Source of the DNA: Alopecurus myosuroides
Taxonomy: Eukaryota > Streptophyta > Magnoliopsida > Poales > Poaceae
Assembly: GCA_028641055.1 (NCBI GenBank)
Contig: CM054060.1
Coordinates: forward strand, 55,826,292-55,890,291
Length of the DNA stretch: 64,000 bases
Direction of reading: 5' to 3'
In this document: positions 43,801-53,205 of the stretch, in pieces
How positions within the stretch are numbered: the first letter of the stretch is position 1
How the letters are laid out: each line of letters opens with the position of its first letter
Program-made: the position numbers and the translations under genes
Notes under the pieces: model-generated
Seen by the model: only the letters and a program-made list of their open reading frames with translations
Database searches by the model: none
What the model was told of the DNA's origin: nothing

Positions 43801-44661
43801 GATTCAGGATTCGTGGCCACTGTACGTACTATTCCCGAGTGGACAGAACCGTTTTTGGCCTACCTGTCACGAGGCGAGTTACCGCAACAGGAGGTATTAG
43901 CAACGCAAATTTTGAGGCGAGCAAAGGGATATTCTATCATCAATGGGGAATTGTACAAGAGAAGCGCAGCAGGAGTCTTTTTGCGCTGCGTAGCGCCGGA
44001 AGAAGGCAGACAGATTCTCAAGGAAATCCATGAAGGCGACTGTGGACATCATGCGTCCACAAGGTCTCTTGTGGCTAAAGCTTATCGACACGGGTTTTTC
44101 TGGCTCACGGCCCTAGCGGATGCGGAACGATTGGTAGCAAGGTGTGACGGATGTCAAAGGTACGCTCGCCAAACCCATGTGCCGGCTATGGAGTTGCGGA
44201 CTATCCCGTTAACTTGGCCGTTTGCTGTCTGGGGTATGGACATGGTTGGCCCCTTTCATATGTCACCGTGCAAGAAGACACATCTTTTGGTGGCTATTGA
44301 TAAGTTTACCAAGTGGGTTGAGGTTATGCCAGTTACTAATTGCGAAGCAGCTACAGCAGTCAAGTTCCTGAAAAGGATTATCTACCGGTTCGGGTATCCC
44401 CACAGCATAATTACCGACAATGGAACCAACATGTCCCTTGGTGAGATGGAGAAGTTCTGTGGCAACAATGGAATCCGGCTCGATGTTGCATCGGTGGCTC
44501 ATCCGCAGGCCAATGGACAAGTGGAGAGGGCAAACCAAGAATTGCTTCGCGGATTAAAACCACGATTGCGAGTTCCCTGTGTCAGGGCTGCTGGTGCATG
44601 GGTTGAAGAACTTCCTTCTGTGGTTTGGGGTATCAACACTACACCTAACAGATCAACTTAG
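40765..44661 (+). CDS. E3 polyprotein: gag remnant, protease, reverse transcriptase, RNases H, integrase
   Basis: A single open frame of about 1298 codons from the ATG in the LTR. Only about 150 residues precede the protease, and no capsid block or zinc knuckle is seen, so most of gag is deleted in frame. The protease has LMDGGSSINILYWE (about residue 185). The reverse transcriptase starts near residue 395 (WTPSDMPGIPTELAEH) with YVDD at 42478-42489. RNase H follows, then an archaeal-type RNase H from about 43337 (MHFDGSKQYEGSG). The integrase has HH...CDGCQRY and the DDE residues in GMDMVGPF, ITDNGTN and NGQVERANQ. The frame ends at TAG 44659-44661, at exactly the codon where E2 has TAA. Confidence 0.9.
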   Translation: MFSSELNPLPNTCVVLPQDQLPPVTSAVIIPRQLAPTVGPASKGVYITGEARKGMENLVIGEICIDHEGEKMVDDSGWGPESDHLETGSVVTIGRINIFIGTVRTTNVRGQYHVHTTGTSSRNKETLKQAANSVSLAAPGYLRWAEQEVTWSRKDHPEKVERPGVLALVVAPQVNGYELKRVLMDGGSSINILYWETFLRMSLKESQLQKSSTIFHGIVPGHSASPEGRITLEVAFGESTDNYRVEWLTFEVVKLRSPYHALFGRPAYAQFMARPCYVYLQLKIPGPKRTITIHGNRDIAAECDEGDSVMAEQACRKEELEYYRSQVNPDDRTALKKPNTEDERAKFKAAQDTNKIYFVEGDSTKQFTIGSNLGKEQEEALVEFIRSNADVFAWTPSDMPGIPTELAEHSLHVDPKSRPVKQGLRKMNEERRTAIGEEIARLLAAGFIMEVFHPDWLANPVLVMKKTNEWRMCIDFTSLNKHCPKDPFALPRIDQIIDAVAGSDLLCFLDAYSGYHQIKLKREHWEKTSFITPFGAFCYKTMTFGLKNAGATYQRCIQKCFEDQIGRNVHAYVDDVVIKTRKAETFIDDLKETFKNLRRYQMKLNPTKCVFGVPAGKLLGFIVSERGIEANPDKIKAIQSLKKPENLKHVQKLTGCVAALSRFISRLGEKAIPLYRLLRKSDKFVWDQEADEAFEALKKQLSEAPVLAAPGPKEPMLLYMAAGPRAVSAVVVVERQEDGKGYPVQRPVYYVSEVLSEAKQRYPHWQKLVFGVFMASRKLKPYFQEHPITVVSSIPMSDIIRNSDATGRIAKWAIEMGDYHINYEPRSAIKSQALIDFVNDWTHTGMTTTVPNSESWIMHFDGSKQYEGSGAGVVLTSPKGDKLSYVLQIHFDCSNNVAEYEALLHGLKVAKEMNIKRIRCFGDSDLVVQQVSGTWDRKDATMAAYRREVDRVAGCFSGYEVEHIDRRKNEAADALARLGSRREPVPPNVFLDELWRPSVKIESEEELANQDPDSGFVATVRTIPEWTEPFLAYLSRGELPQQEVLATQILRRAKGYSIINGELYKRSAAGVFLRCVAPEEGRQILKEIHEGDCGHHASTRSLVAKAYRHGFFWLTALADAERLVARCDGCQRYARQTHVPAMELRTIPLTWPFAVWGMDMVGPFHMSPCKKTHLLVAIDKFTKWVEVMPVTNCEAATAVKFLKRIIYRFGYPHSIITDNGTNMSLGEMEKFCGNNGIRLDVASVAHPQANGQVERANQELLRGLKPRLRVPCVRAAGAWVEELPSVVWGINTTPNRST
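40864..40881 (+). other. E3 primer binding site
   Basis: TTGGCGCCCACCGTGGGG one base after the LTR, identical to the E4 site. It lies within the open frame and encodes QLAPTVG. Confidence 0.88.
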
Positions 44662-45120
44662 ATGACACCCTTCTTCACGGTCTACGGTGCGGAAGCAGTG
44701 TTACCAAGTGACATTATTCACGATTCACCGCGAGTATCAGCTTACGTCGAAATAGAGAACGAAAAAACCCGGCAGGACGCCGTAGATATGTTAGAAGAGC
44801 AAAGAGAACAAGCACTGGAAAGATCAGCCATATATCAGCAAGATCTACGGAGGTATCATAGCCGGCGCGTGAAAACCCGGGTATTCCAGGAAGGAGACTT
44901 GGTTCTGCGCCTGGTACAGTCAAGCGAAGGAAAACACAAATTATCACCACCATGGGAAGGACCATTTATCATAAGCCGGAATCTGCATAACGGATCATAT
45001 TACTTGATAGATGCAAGGGAAGAGTCGGCTACAGTCAACGACACCGCACACACCACTTCATCTATGCAAGAAAGAGATAGACCATGGAACGTGGCTCAGC
45101 TACGTCCATATTATACTTAG
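44662..45120 (+). CDS. E3 integrase C-terminal part after in-frame stop
   Basis: Same frame as the polyprotein. It begins with an ATG directly after the TAG and runs 152 codons to TAG at 45118-45120. It holds VYGAEAVLPSDI, LERSAIYQQDLRRYHSR and the PPWEGPFIISRNLHNGSYYL block (GPY/F-like module) that ends integrase in this lineage. It could be made by readthrough, by restart at the ATG, or not at all. Confidence 0.7.
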   Translation: MTPFFTVYGAEAVLPSDIIHDSPRVSAYVEIENEKTRQDAVDMLEEQREQALERSAIYQQDLRRYHSRRVKTRVFQEGDLVLRLVQSSEGKHKLSPPWEGPFIISRNLHNGSYYLIDAREESATVNDTAHTTSSMQERDRPWNVAQLRPYYT

Positions 45121-46187
45121 TAAAGACTATATTGGCAAGTGAAATTGCACGATGTAATAGGCAGCAGGTTTTCAGACGTACTCTTTTCCTATCCAGGGTA
45201 CCTTTGGGGACTGGACGGGTTTTTAATGAGGCGGCTTGCTGACCTAGATTTTTCATATCAAGTAAAGAGATGGTTATCAAGAAAAGAGATGGTTGTTATC
45301 AGGTTATGTACTCTCAGTACGATGCGTATATCTAGGTCTTGGGGGCTGGTCGCTTGAATAGCACAGTTACAAACTCAAAGACCCGGCCATGATGCCTATG
45401 AGTTATAAGGGCCGATTACTTGCAAACGAGTACGGCTACAATCTTATAACCGGACAAAGAAGTCCAAATTTCTTGGCTATTCTTACTTAAGCTCGATGTG
45501 ACTCGCATTAAAGTGGCATGATTTGTTCGCTTACGATGGCAGTTAGTCATGAAACCCGACGGGGATTGGCTGGTTACGTCTTCGTATGGATGTAACAACA
45601 TGGTATCCACGCGAAAGCCGGCTTACAGTACAAGATAGTCAAAAGGGTCATCTAAACCACAAGTTATGCAGAGTACAAGGCTGAATAGCTGGAAACTCAA
45701 CGACTATTAAGCATAACTTCAAAACCTATGTGAAACAACTCAGGGATCTTTGTGAAATTAGCAGTAGGCAGTTTGTTCCCTTTTCAAGATCAAGTGTCCT
45801 AGACTCGGCGATCCGGGCTCGGTGGCTTGAAATCTTGAAAAGAGAAAAAGTGTCTTACTTGTATAATTGCAAAAACCCAAATATCCGAGTCTTGGGGACT
45901 TGGGGACTTCGAAGCAAAATCCGCTTGTCAATACCCATGAAACCCGGAAATTGAGTTTTCACAAAAGGAACAATAAATAAAACCAGATATCGAGAACAGA
46001 TGAGCTTGATAATGGATAAACTTAAAAAGGCCGGAACAGGCATCGAGTATATCAAGGCCTTAGCGTGCATTACAAAAATCCTGGTGAAAAAATATCAAAG
46101 GTGCACAGGTGCACCACCCAAAATATAACTGTTTCACAAAGTATGTTGACCGACTAGCGCTTAAGAAGAGGCATTAGAAACCATATA
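45121..46187. other. E3 spacer between pol and antisense gene
   Basis: No gene. It holds polypurine-like copies TCTTGGGGGCTGG (45337) and TCTTGGGGACTTGGGGACTT (45891), in the same orientation as the real tract at 62350. Confidence 0.6.
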
Positions 46188-48070
46188 TCACTCGGCGTTC
46201 ATCTTGGCCTTACCCTTGCCATCATTAGTGGTAGCAGCAGCACCCGGGTCAGCAGTACCAGCCCCTGCAGGGGGCGGAGCGACTGGTGTTGAGGTAGCAG
46301 GAGCAGAGCAGGCTTCAGCTTGCTTCTTGGCAGCCTCCGCCCTTATCGCAGTAGCTTCCTCCTTCCACCGAGCCAGCATGTCATACGGCTCAGGAAGATC
46401 CGACTTAATTACTTTACCGGCAGAATCATATGCTGGAACAAGTATATTAACGTCCAGTTCATCAGCAATCACGCTGGCCGGGTAACGGACCTCCTTCTGG
46501 ACGGCCTGAAAATCCTTTACCGAAAACTTGGATCCGTCAAGCTTGAACTCTGGGAAGCCGCCCATAATCCTCGCTAGCTCGAGCTTGGGGAGATAAGCTT
46601 TGGCAAGTGCAAGCCCCCGGGTCACTCCAACCCGGCAAGACGAGCGCTTCCAGTGCCGAATCCACTCGGGAACAGTGGATAAGGCGTCCAGCATCCTCTT
46701 CAGATCAACATGTCCTCTGCCCGGCCACCGCAACTCATCAAGGATCCATCTGGTTCCGGCACATAGTTGCCGGATAGCGCTATTCATGGTTTTCAGCTTG
46801 GCTATGTCATCCTCTTCCGGCATGGTTTCGTCCGGGCCTGAGGAAATGGAGACATAAGTCGGGAAAATGTTGCTATCTATCAAAAAGATAAACCAGAGGA
46901 GGAAACATACCAAGTAAAGCACGATATGTGTCCGATATTTGGACGGAAAGGCTTGTTAGGTCATCTTCTGCTCGGTGAGCCCTTTTCCTATATTTTCTCA
47001 TTATCAACTTATTCCTCCTAGATTCGGCCTCGGCCGCCTCACGTAAAGCTACCTCCTTTTCGATGAGCTTGGTGGCGCCCGCCAGTTTTTCCTCGGATTG
47101 AGTTATGAAAGCCTGCATGCATGCAAACAAAGGATCAGTGGGGTAGAGGAATAAGTTATCAGTCGCTTGTATAATAAAGTCCCAAGTAAATTATGAATCA
47201 ATTCACTCGGAACTTGGGGACTGGATAAAGGTATAAGCAATATTAGTCGGATTTACCTCGTGTTTGGCTATCAAAGCTCCCAAGATGTTTTCTTCATTAG
47301 ACCTTAAAGTGCGAAGGGTTTCTAGCATCTGGGTAAAGGTCAGTTCCTCGGATCGAGCACCGGAAGAGCCGGCAGCTTGGTCGTTTGGTGGGGGGGCTCT
47401 CCCCGCCCTTGGAGTTGAGACCCGGACAGTTTGGGTGGCCGGGTTGGGAGAACCCATCCTTGTATCTAGAACTTCGATCTCCTCGTCTACTGGTTCCGAT
47501 GAGGAAGGAGATCCGGCAGCTCGGGGAAGTGGGTTGTTCAGAGGGCCTTGTTCCTGGTTATTCGCTGTATCCTCGCCAGTCGTGGCGTCCGCATGGTCAG
47601 TCGGTTTCTCCGCCTGATGGTTATCTGCTTCTATATTTTCCGGGTCACTGACGACGGCTTGAGCGCTAAAAGAAAGATGAGAAAAAGCGGTTATTAGTGA
47701 TGATGGTGGCTTGAGTGGAAACTTGTTAAGCATAAAAGGAAATCATGTAGCGTAAACTTACCCGGCGTTCACGGTATAATCAGGCGGGAGCTCGCCGCTG
47801 GAAGCAGATGAGGTCGCCACGGGAACTACCAACGGGACCCGGAATTGCCCGGCACGTGGATGGTTAGGAGAAGGGTGGCGTTGAGGAGAGTCGGAAGGAC
47901 GAGGCGGAGGAGCGCCGCCACGAGGAACCGAGGAAATAGAGATGCCCGGGTTAAGGGGATCTTCACCCGGGGAGCTCCGAGTTACTCTGCGTTTGGCTGG
48001 GGAGGAGTCCTTCAAGCACGACGAATTTGATAATTGATGGTTAAGTCGTCGCATGGCGTCAAAGGAATAA
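46188..48070 (-). CDS. E3 antisense gene, 3' exons (split by E4)
   Basis: Second half of the antisense gene whose first half is at 59884-61188. Exon pieces on the minus strand are 47762-48070 (rest of the interrupted exon), 47257-47665, 46911-47112 and 46188-46837, with GT-AG ends and matching phases. The product is Pro/Ser-rich, then coiled-coil-like (IEKEVALREAAEAESRRNK). A helical C-terminus follows (AIRQLCAGTRWILDELRWPG) with a low-complexity Ala/Pro/Lys tail. Joining both halves without E4 and one target duplication gives 2721 bp, 906 codons plus stop, with no internal stop. The gene was therefore open when E4 inserted. Confidence 0.75.
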
Positions 48071-48992
48071 TGTCGGGGGGTTACCCCCGAGTAGGGTAAA
48101 GACATGTGGTAAAGGCCGCTTACAGATGAGAGGTTTGGTCGAGTAGCCGACTACCAGGTACTCGCTACCCGGTCGACTGCTACTCGGTCTCACCTCAAGA
48201 TGACCAGAAGGAGATATCAATCAAGTTCTACCCTGACGAGTAAAGGTTTGGCCCGAGTACAATTGGCGGGAACTATTGGCGGGAACCTACTCGGGCCAGG
48301 AAGTCAAAGGAGCCGTTCTGACACAGGATCCCGCGTATCCTGGGTCCGTACTTGGCAGCATTCGAACTACTGTTCACGTGGGGACGGCCTGCCTGACAGT
48401 GACAGCATGGAAGCAGGCCGTGGCAGGATAAGGGGGGCCTACTCTGTGCCTAGGTACAGTGATACCAGTCTGTCCCCTAGTTTTGCCCAACGACTTTACG
48501 GAAGCAGCCAAGGTTAGGAACCAAAGCTGTCAGCGGGTACTCGGAGAAAGGACGGTGTGCACACTATGTCGACACTTGTTTAGATTTGGACGTATCCGGC
48601 TGGGCACCGTGTATATAAGGTGCCCCGCCGCCTCCTGCACGGGGGACGATCTCATTCCATGCTTCCATATGCTCTCTCAGGCTGATAGAAAACCCTAGAA
48701 TCCCTAAGTTCTTGACCTAGCTCTACTCGGAGAGGAGAGAAAGGCTACTCGGTAGCGTTACCATTTGTACTGTGACTACTCGGAGAGACATCAAAATACA
48801 TAGAGAAAGGCAGGAGTAGGGGTTTTACCTCCTCACGAGGGCCCTGAACCTGGGTACATCGTGTTGTTTGTGTTGTGTGGATCTTACCTCACGCGGCTAC
48901 TCGTCGCGTGATCCCTCCCCGGACACCTCCAGCGTCCATCGTCCCCACATCTTTAGCCATCCCATGGCATCTGCCGTGACACCACCACGACA
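48071..48992 (+). repeat. E4 5' LTR
   Basis: Starts TGTCGGGGGGTTACCCCCGA, a small palindrome, and ends CACCACCACGACA. TATATAAGG lies near 48611. The heptamer TACTCGG occurs many times in it and in the non-coding parts of E4. The ATG at 48964 opens the gag frame. Confidence 0.95.
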
Positions 48993-50203
48993 GTTGGCGC
49001 CCACCGTGGGGCAGCCAGCGGCGCTGGTTGGAGTTTCTGTTCGGACGGGATCTTCATCAGCGGAGCGCGTAGTTTGTGACCTTGTCCACAGATTCGGCTC
49101 CTTCGACTTCGTCACCGACAACGCCGGCTGTTTCGGCGGCATGGCCATGCCCGAGGGCGGCTCGGTGATCTCCTTCGGCTCGCATCTCGTCTACGTCGTC
49201 ACCGTCGCCAACAGCGCCTACCCCGAGCTGGTGCAGGACGCGGAGGATCCTCCCGCGGTGGTTGCTGCTCGCGGAAGGCCTGCATGCGGCTCCGCATGCT
49301 GCGCTGAGGTGATGGTGACGGGCTTGGCGGCGAACACTGGCGCAGCCGCTACTGGCGCTGCGGCCGTCGTCGAGGAAGTTGACGACCCGCCTGCGGGTGG
49401 CAGGAACCACCGGCCTTACGAGAAGGAGAGCAACTTGCCGCCTTCCACGTCTACGGTCATCCCCGCGTCTGCTGCGCGAACCGGCATGCCCACGCCCACC
49501 GACGTCGAGCTCCTAGCCGCGAGGGAGCAGCTCGAGCGGCAACGCCAGGAGCTGCTTGCCGAGCAGGCGGAGTTGGAGAAGATCAGGCTTGAGCTGAGTC
49601 TAGACCAGCTCGAGTACAACAAGGCCCACGGCTTCACGCCGATCGCCAGGAGGCCCAGCAGGGTAGGCGCTACGCGGCGCAACCTGGGTGCCGAGATGGC
49701 GACAGTTGCGGAGGAGCCCGCGCAGTCCGCCACCGCGAACACCTTCACAAGGCCAAGGTACAGCACACCCGCCAAGACGCTCAGAGCTGCGCAGGCTGTG
49801 GCTGCCGAGTTGCCGCGCCTAGATGGAGAGGCGCGTCTCAGGCAGCAGGAGAGGCTCAACGAGTTGGTGCTGGAGGCCGCCAGGCAGAACGAGGAGTTCC
49901 GGAAGGCCAACCCGGGAGCTGGAGCCTCGCAGGTGGTTCACTCGCATGCGGCAAGATCTAACGATCAAGCCTCATCTCCGCATCCTAGCCGCGAGAAGAG
50001 CCGCAGCGGGCGCTCGGGTAGAGACAGGCAAATGCAGGTGTATGACCCGGCTGCTGCCGCGAAACAGGTTGCTGTGCCGCAGCAGCCCGGGCAGGAACAC
50101 AACGCTGCAAGAGCAGGCTCTCAAGCCCATCAAGCTCAAAGCCGTGTCCGAGAAGCCGCGCGTCCGGGTACTTCTCGGCAACCTGCCGCGTGTCCGAGAT
50201 GTA
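48964..50203 (+). pseudogene. E4 gag, N-terminal part
   Basis: Opens at an ATG in the LTR and reads through the primer site (RQLAPTVGQPAALVG). It is Ala-rich with a helical stretch of charged residues (AAREQLERQRQELLAEQAEL, then ARLRQQERLNELVLEAARQN). No capsid core or zinc knuckle is reached. The gag frame runs on past the deletion joint (about 50195-50204) out of frame to a stop at 50265. The next domain is in another frame, so the joint also causes a frameshift. Confidence 0.75.
48994..49011 (+). other. E4 primer binding site
   Basis: TTGGCGCCCACCGTGGGG one base after the LTR, the same as in E3. Confidence 0.88.
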
Positions 50204-52361
50204 GTATGAACCTCCCGCTCCAGTTTCCAACTATTGGAAGATGCACTTTGATGGCTCAAAGGTGAAAGAAGGCCTTGGTGCTGGCGTGGTGCTTACATCA
50301 CCCAAGCGGGATCAGCTCAAGTATGTGTTGCAGATTCATTTCAAGGCATCCAACAATGTAGCCGAGTACGAGGCAGTGGTGCATGGTCTGCGAGTAGCAA
50401 AGGAGGTTGGTGTGCAGCGCATTATATGCTATGGCGATTCAGATCTGGTGGTGCAGCAAGTCTCAGGTACCTGGGATGCTTTGGATGCCAACATGGCATC
50501 GTATCGCTTCCTGGTGCAGTCAATGACTGGGTTTTTCGAAGGCTGTGAGTTCCAGCATATTCACCGAGCAGAGAACGAAGCAGCAGACGAGCTGTCCAAG
50601 TTGGGATCTTCTCGGCAGTCCATCCCGGCAGGGATTGCCTTGGAGCATTTGAGGAAGCCATCCATCAAGCCTTCCCCCAACTCGGAGTCCATCTTTGTTC
50701 CTTCTCTGCCAAGTGAAGAATCTGACCCAATGGAGATTGACTGGGAGAGTGCTGCAGGGAACCCGGGGACTGCCGTCCTCTACTCGGGGACTGCCATTCC
50801 CTACTCGGGGACTGCCATTCCCTACTCGGGGACTGCCATTCCCTACTCGGGGACTGCCATTCCCTACTCGGGGACTGCCACTCCCTACTCGGGGACTGCC
50901 ATTCCTTACTCGGGGACTGCCACTCCTTACTCGGGGACTGCCGCCCTCAACCCAGAAGCTGTTGCATTCATTGAAGAAGTTCTCGCCAATCGGTCTGGGC
51001 TGCAGAGAAGCGCTCCTACTCCTCCTGTGCAACCACCAGAGCCTGTCCCAATGGAAATGGACGAACCAGTGTTTCCCGTGCGGGAGACACCGAGTTGGGC
51101 AATGCCCATATTATCCTTTCTAAGGGACGGCACGTTACCTGAAGATGAGGTGACTGCAAGGCAGATTCAGAGAAGGTCCAAGGGCTACACCATAGTCCGA
51201 GATGTGCCGCATAAGAGAAGTGCCACCGGCGTGCTGCAGCGCTGTGTGAGCCCAGAAGAAGGAGAAGAAATCCTGGTGGAGATACATCAAGGGGAATGTG
51301 GGCATCACGCCTCATCTCGGGCTTTGGTCAAGAAAGCTTTTCGGCACGGCTTCTACTGGCTCACTGCACTGCAGCAAGCCGAAGATATTGTGAGGAAGTG
51401 CACCGGCTGCCAGACGTTCGCAAGTAAGATTCACATGCCAGCTTCCGAGTTGAAAACAATTCCTATCACATGGCCGTTTGCTGTTTGGTGCTTGGATATG
51501 GTTGGTCCTTTCAAGCCGGCTAAAGGCAATATGACACATATCTTGGTCATGGTGGACAAGTTCACCAAGTGGATCGAGGTGAAACCTATTCGGAAGTGCG
51601 ATGGGGTCACAGCTGTGAAGTTCGTGAAGGATGTGATCATGAGATATGGCTACCCGCACAGTATCATCACCGACAATGGCACCAACTTTGCAGAGGGGGC
51701 AATGGTGCGATTCTGCAGAGATAAGCATATCCGACTAGACGTTGCGTCAGTCGCGCACCCTGCCTCCAATGGGCAAGTTGAGAGGGCAAATGGGATGGTA
51801 CTGGCTGGCATCAAGCCAAGTCTGATTGAGCCATTGCTGAAAACACCTGGGTGTTGGCTAGAAGAGTTGCCAGCGGTGTTGTGGAGTCTAAGGACTACCC
51901 CTAACCGGTCAACCGGCTACACGCCATTCTTCTTGGTATACGGGGCTGAGGCCGTCTTGCCAATAGACTTAGAGCATGACTCCCCCCGAGTAGCCCTCTA
52001 CACTGAGGTGGAGGCGAGAGAAGCTCGAGAAGACGACGTTGACCTGCTTGAAGAAGCAAGAGAGCTGACTCTGTCACGTTCGGCTATCTACCAGCAAAAC
52101 CTGCGGCGTTATCATAGCCGAAAGGTGAACCCAAGGGTTTTCCGAGAAGGAGACATGGTCCTTAGGCTTGTGCAGCGCACAGCCGGGATGCACAAGTTGT
52201 CTCCTCCATGGGAAGGGCCCTTCATTGTGAGCAAAGCGCTGCACAATGATGCGTACTATCTTGTAGATGTGCGCCCATCGCAGGCGAACAGGGCAGATAA
52301 AGCTGGAGAAGAAACCAAGCGTCCCTGGAATGTAGCTCTACTTCGTCGTTTTCATTCGTAA
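50204..52361 (+). CDS. E4 archaeal-type RNase H and integrase
   Basis: Open frame with its first ATG at 50241, about 706 codons. It begins in the linker before the second RNase H, then MHFDGSKVKEGLGAG and YGDSDLVVQQ mark that domain. A Ser/Pro-rich linker carries nine near-copies of a 7-residue YSGTAIP unit. The integrase has HH...CTGCQTF and catalytic residues in CLDMVGPF, ITDNGTNF and NGQVERANG. The frame continues uninterrupted through NRSTGYTPFF into the GPY/F-like end (PPWEGPFIVSK). It is intact where E2 and E3 have stops. Reverse transcriptase is absent, so it cannot act alone. Confidence 0.85.
50764..50942 (+). repeat. 21 bp minisatellite inside E4 pol
   Basis: Nine copies of GGGGACTGCC at 21 bp spacing; the unit is TACTCGGGGACTGCCATTCCC. 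The length keeps the frame and codes for YSGTAIP or YSGTATP. The CGGGGACTGC core equals the E4 polypurine tract at 58950-58961. Confidence 0.95.
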
Positions 52362-53205
52362 GCAAAGATGTGTATGTACCCTCTTATCCGAGTTGAAATT
52401 CTACTCTGCAATCTGAAATTGTTCTCGGGGACTGCCCTCGTCCAAAATTGCTCTAAGTGTTTTTCTTACTCGGCTTGTTCCTTTGTCTATTCGGTTGCTC
52501 CACTTCAGAACTCATAAGTGCATTGAGTACTGTGTTTAAACCTATATGCCAACTCTTCGACTCTGCTGCTGTCCGAAACCCGGCTTCATGGCAAGCAAGA
52601 GAACAAGCAAAAGGTCAATGAGCACACGAAAATCACTAAGGAAGAAAGAGTGCAGGAACCGAGTAGATTGTCGGTTACTTTTTGTTCCCCGTTTTCGTCT
52701 TCTCGGCTAGGTGGTGGGCTGCGTTATCATGATTGTTTCTAGCGGCTAAGTATTTGTAGCCTTGCTCCTTGATTCTTGTGACTCGAATACCAAACAAGCG
52801 ACAAGTCGCAGGTAGAGCAGAGATGAAAAGACAGGGTGAATAAGAAATGCTACTCGGGGACTCGCATGGAAACACAACTCGGCATTAAGCCAATGTCGTT
52901 CAAATTGATTAATGTCAACATAAACAGAGTGGGCATAAAAACTGAGTAGCAAGCAAGATAAAGATAGTCTGTTACATCTGCTCCCGGCATCCCGGGGATC
53001 TGATAAGAGTTCAAGTGAAAAAAGATTGCAGGTTGCTTCAAGTTGAGGAGGCAGTGTTCTCGGCGCTGGCCTTGGCTGATGTTTCCTCGGCGGCGGTCTT
53101 GGCAGCAGTTTCTTCAGTGGCGGTCGCAGCAGCTGTTCCTTCGGTGCTAGCTTGAGTGGCATCCGCTCCCGTCTGGGCGGTGGCGGATTCCGTCATCTCG
53201 GCATC
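52362..53205. other. E4 spacer between pol and antisense gene
   Basis: No gene is supported. It contains CTCGGGGACTGCC (52424) and CTCGGGGACTCG (52855), both like the polypurine tract, and several TACTCGG words. A low-complexity minus-strand frame (52746-53162) has no recognisable product. Confidence 0.55.

Noticed and set aside
50764..50942. Regularly spaced repeat resembling a CRISPR array
   Set aside because: The 21 bp units abut with no unique spacers, keep an open reading frame and lie inside a plant retroelement pol.
52746..53162. 138-codon minus-strand frame as a further antisense exon of E4
   Set aside because: It lies after the stop of exon 8, is low-complexity, and no phase-consistent join to it is needed.
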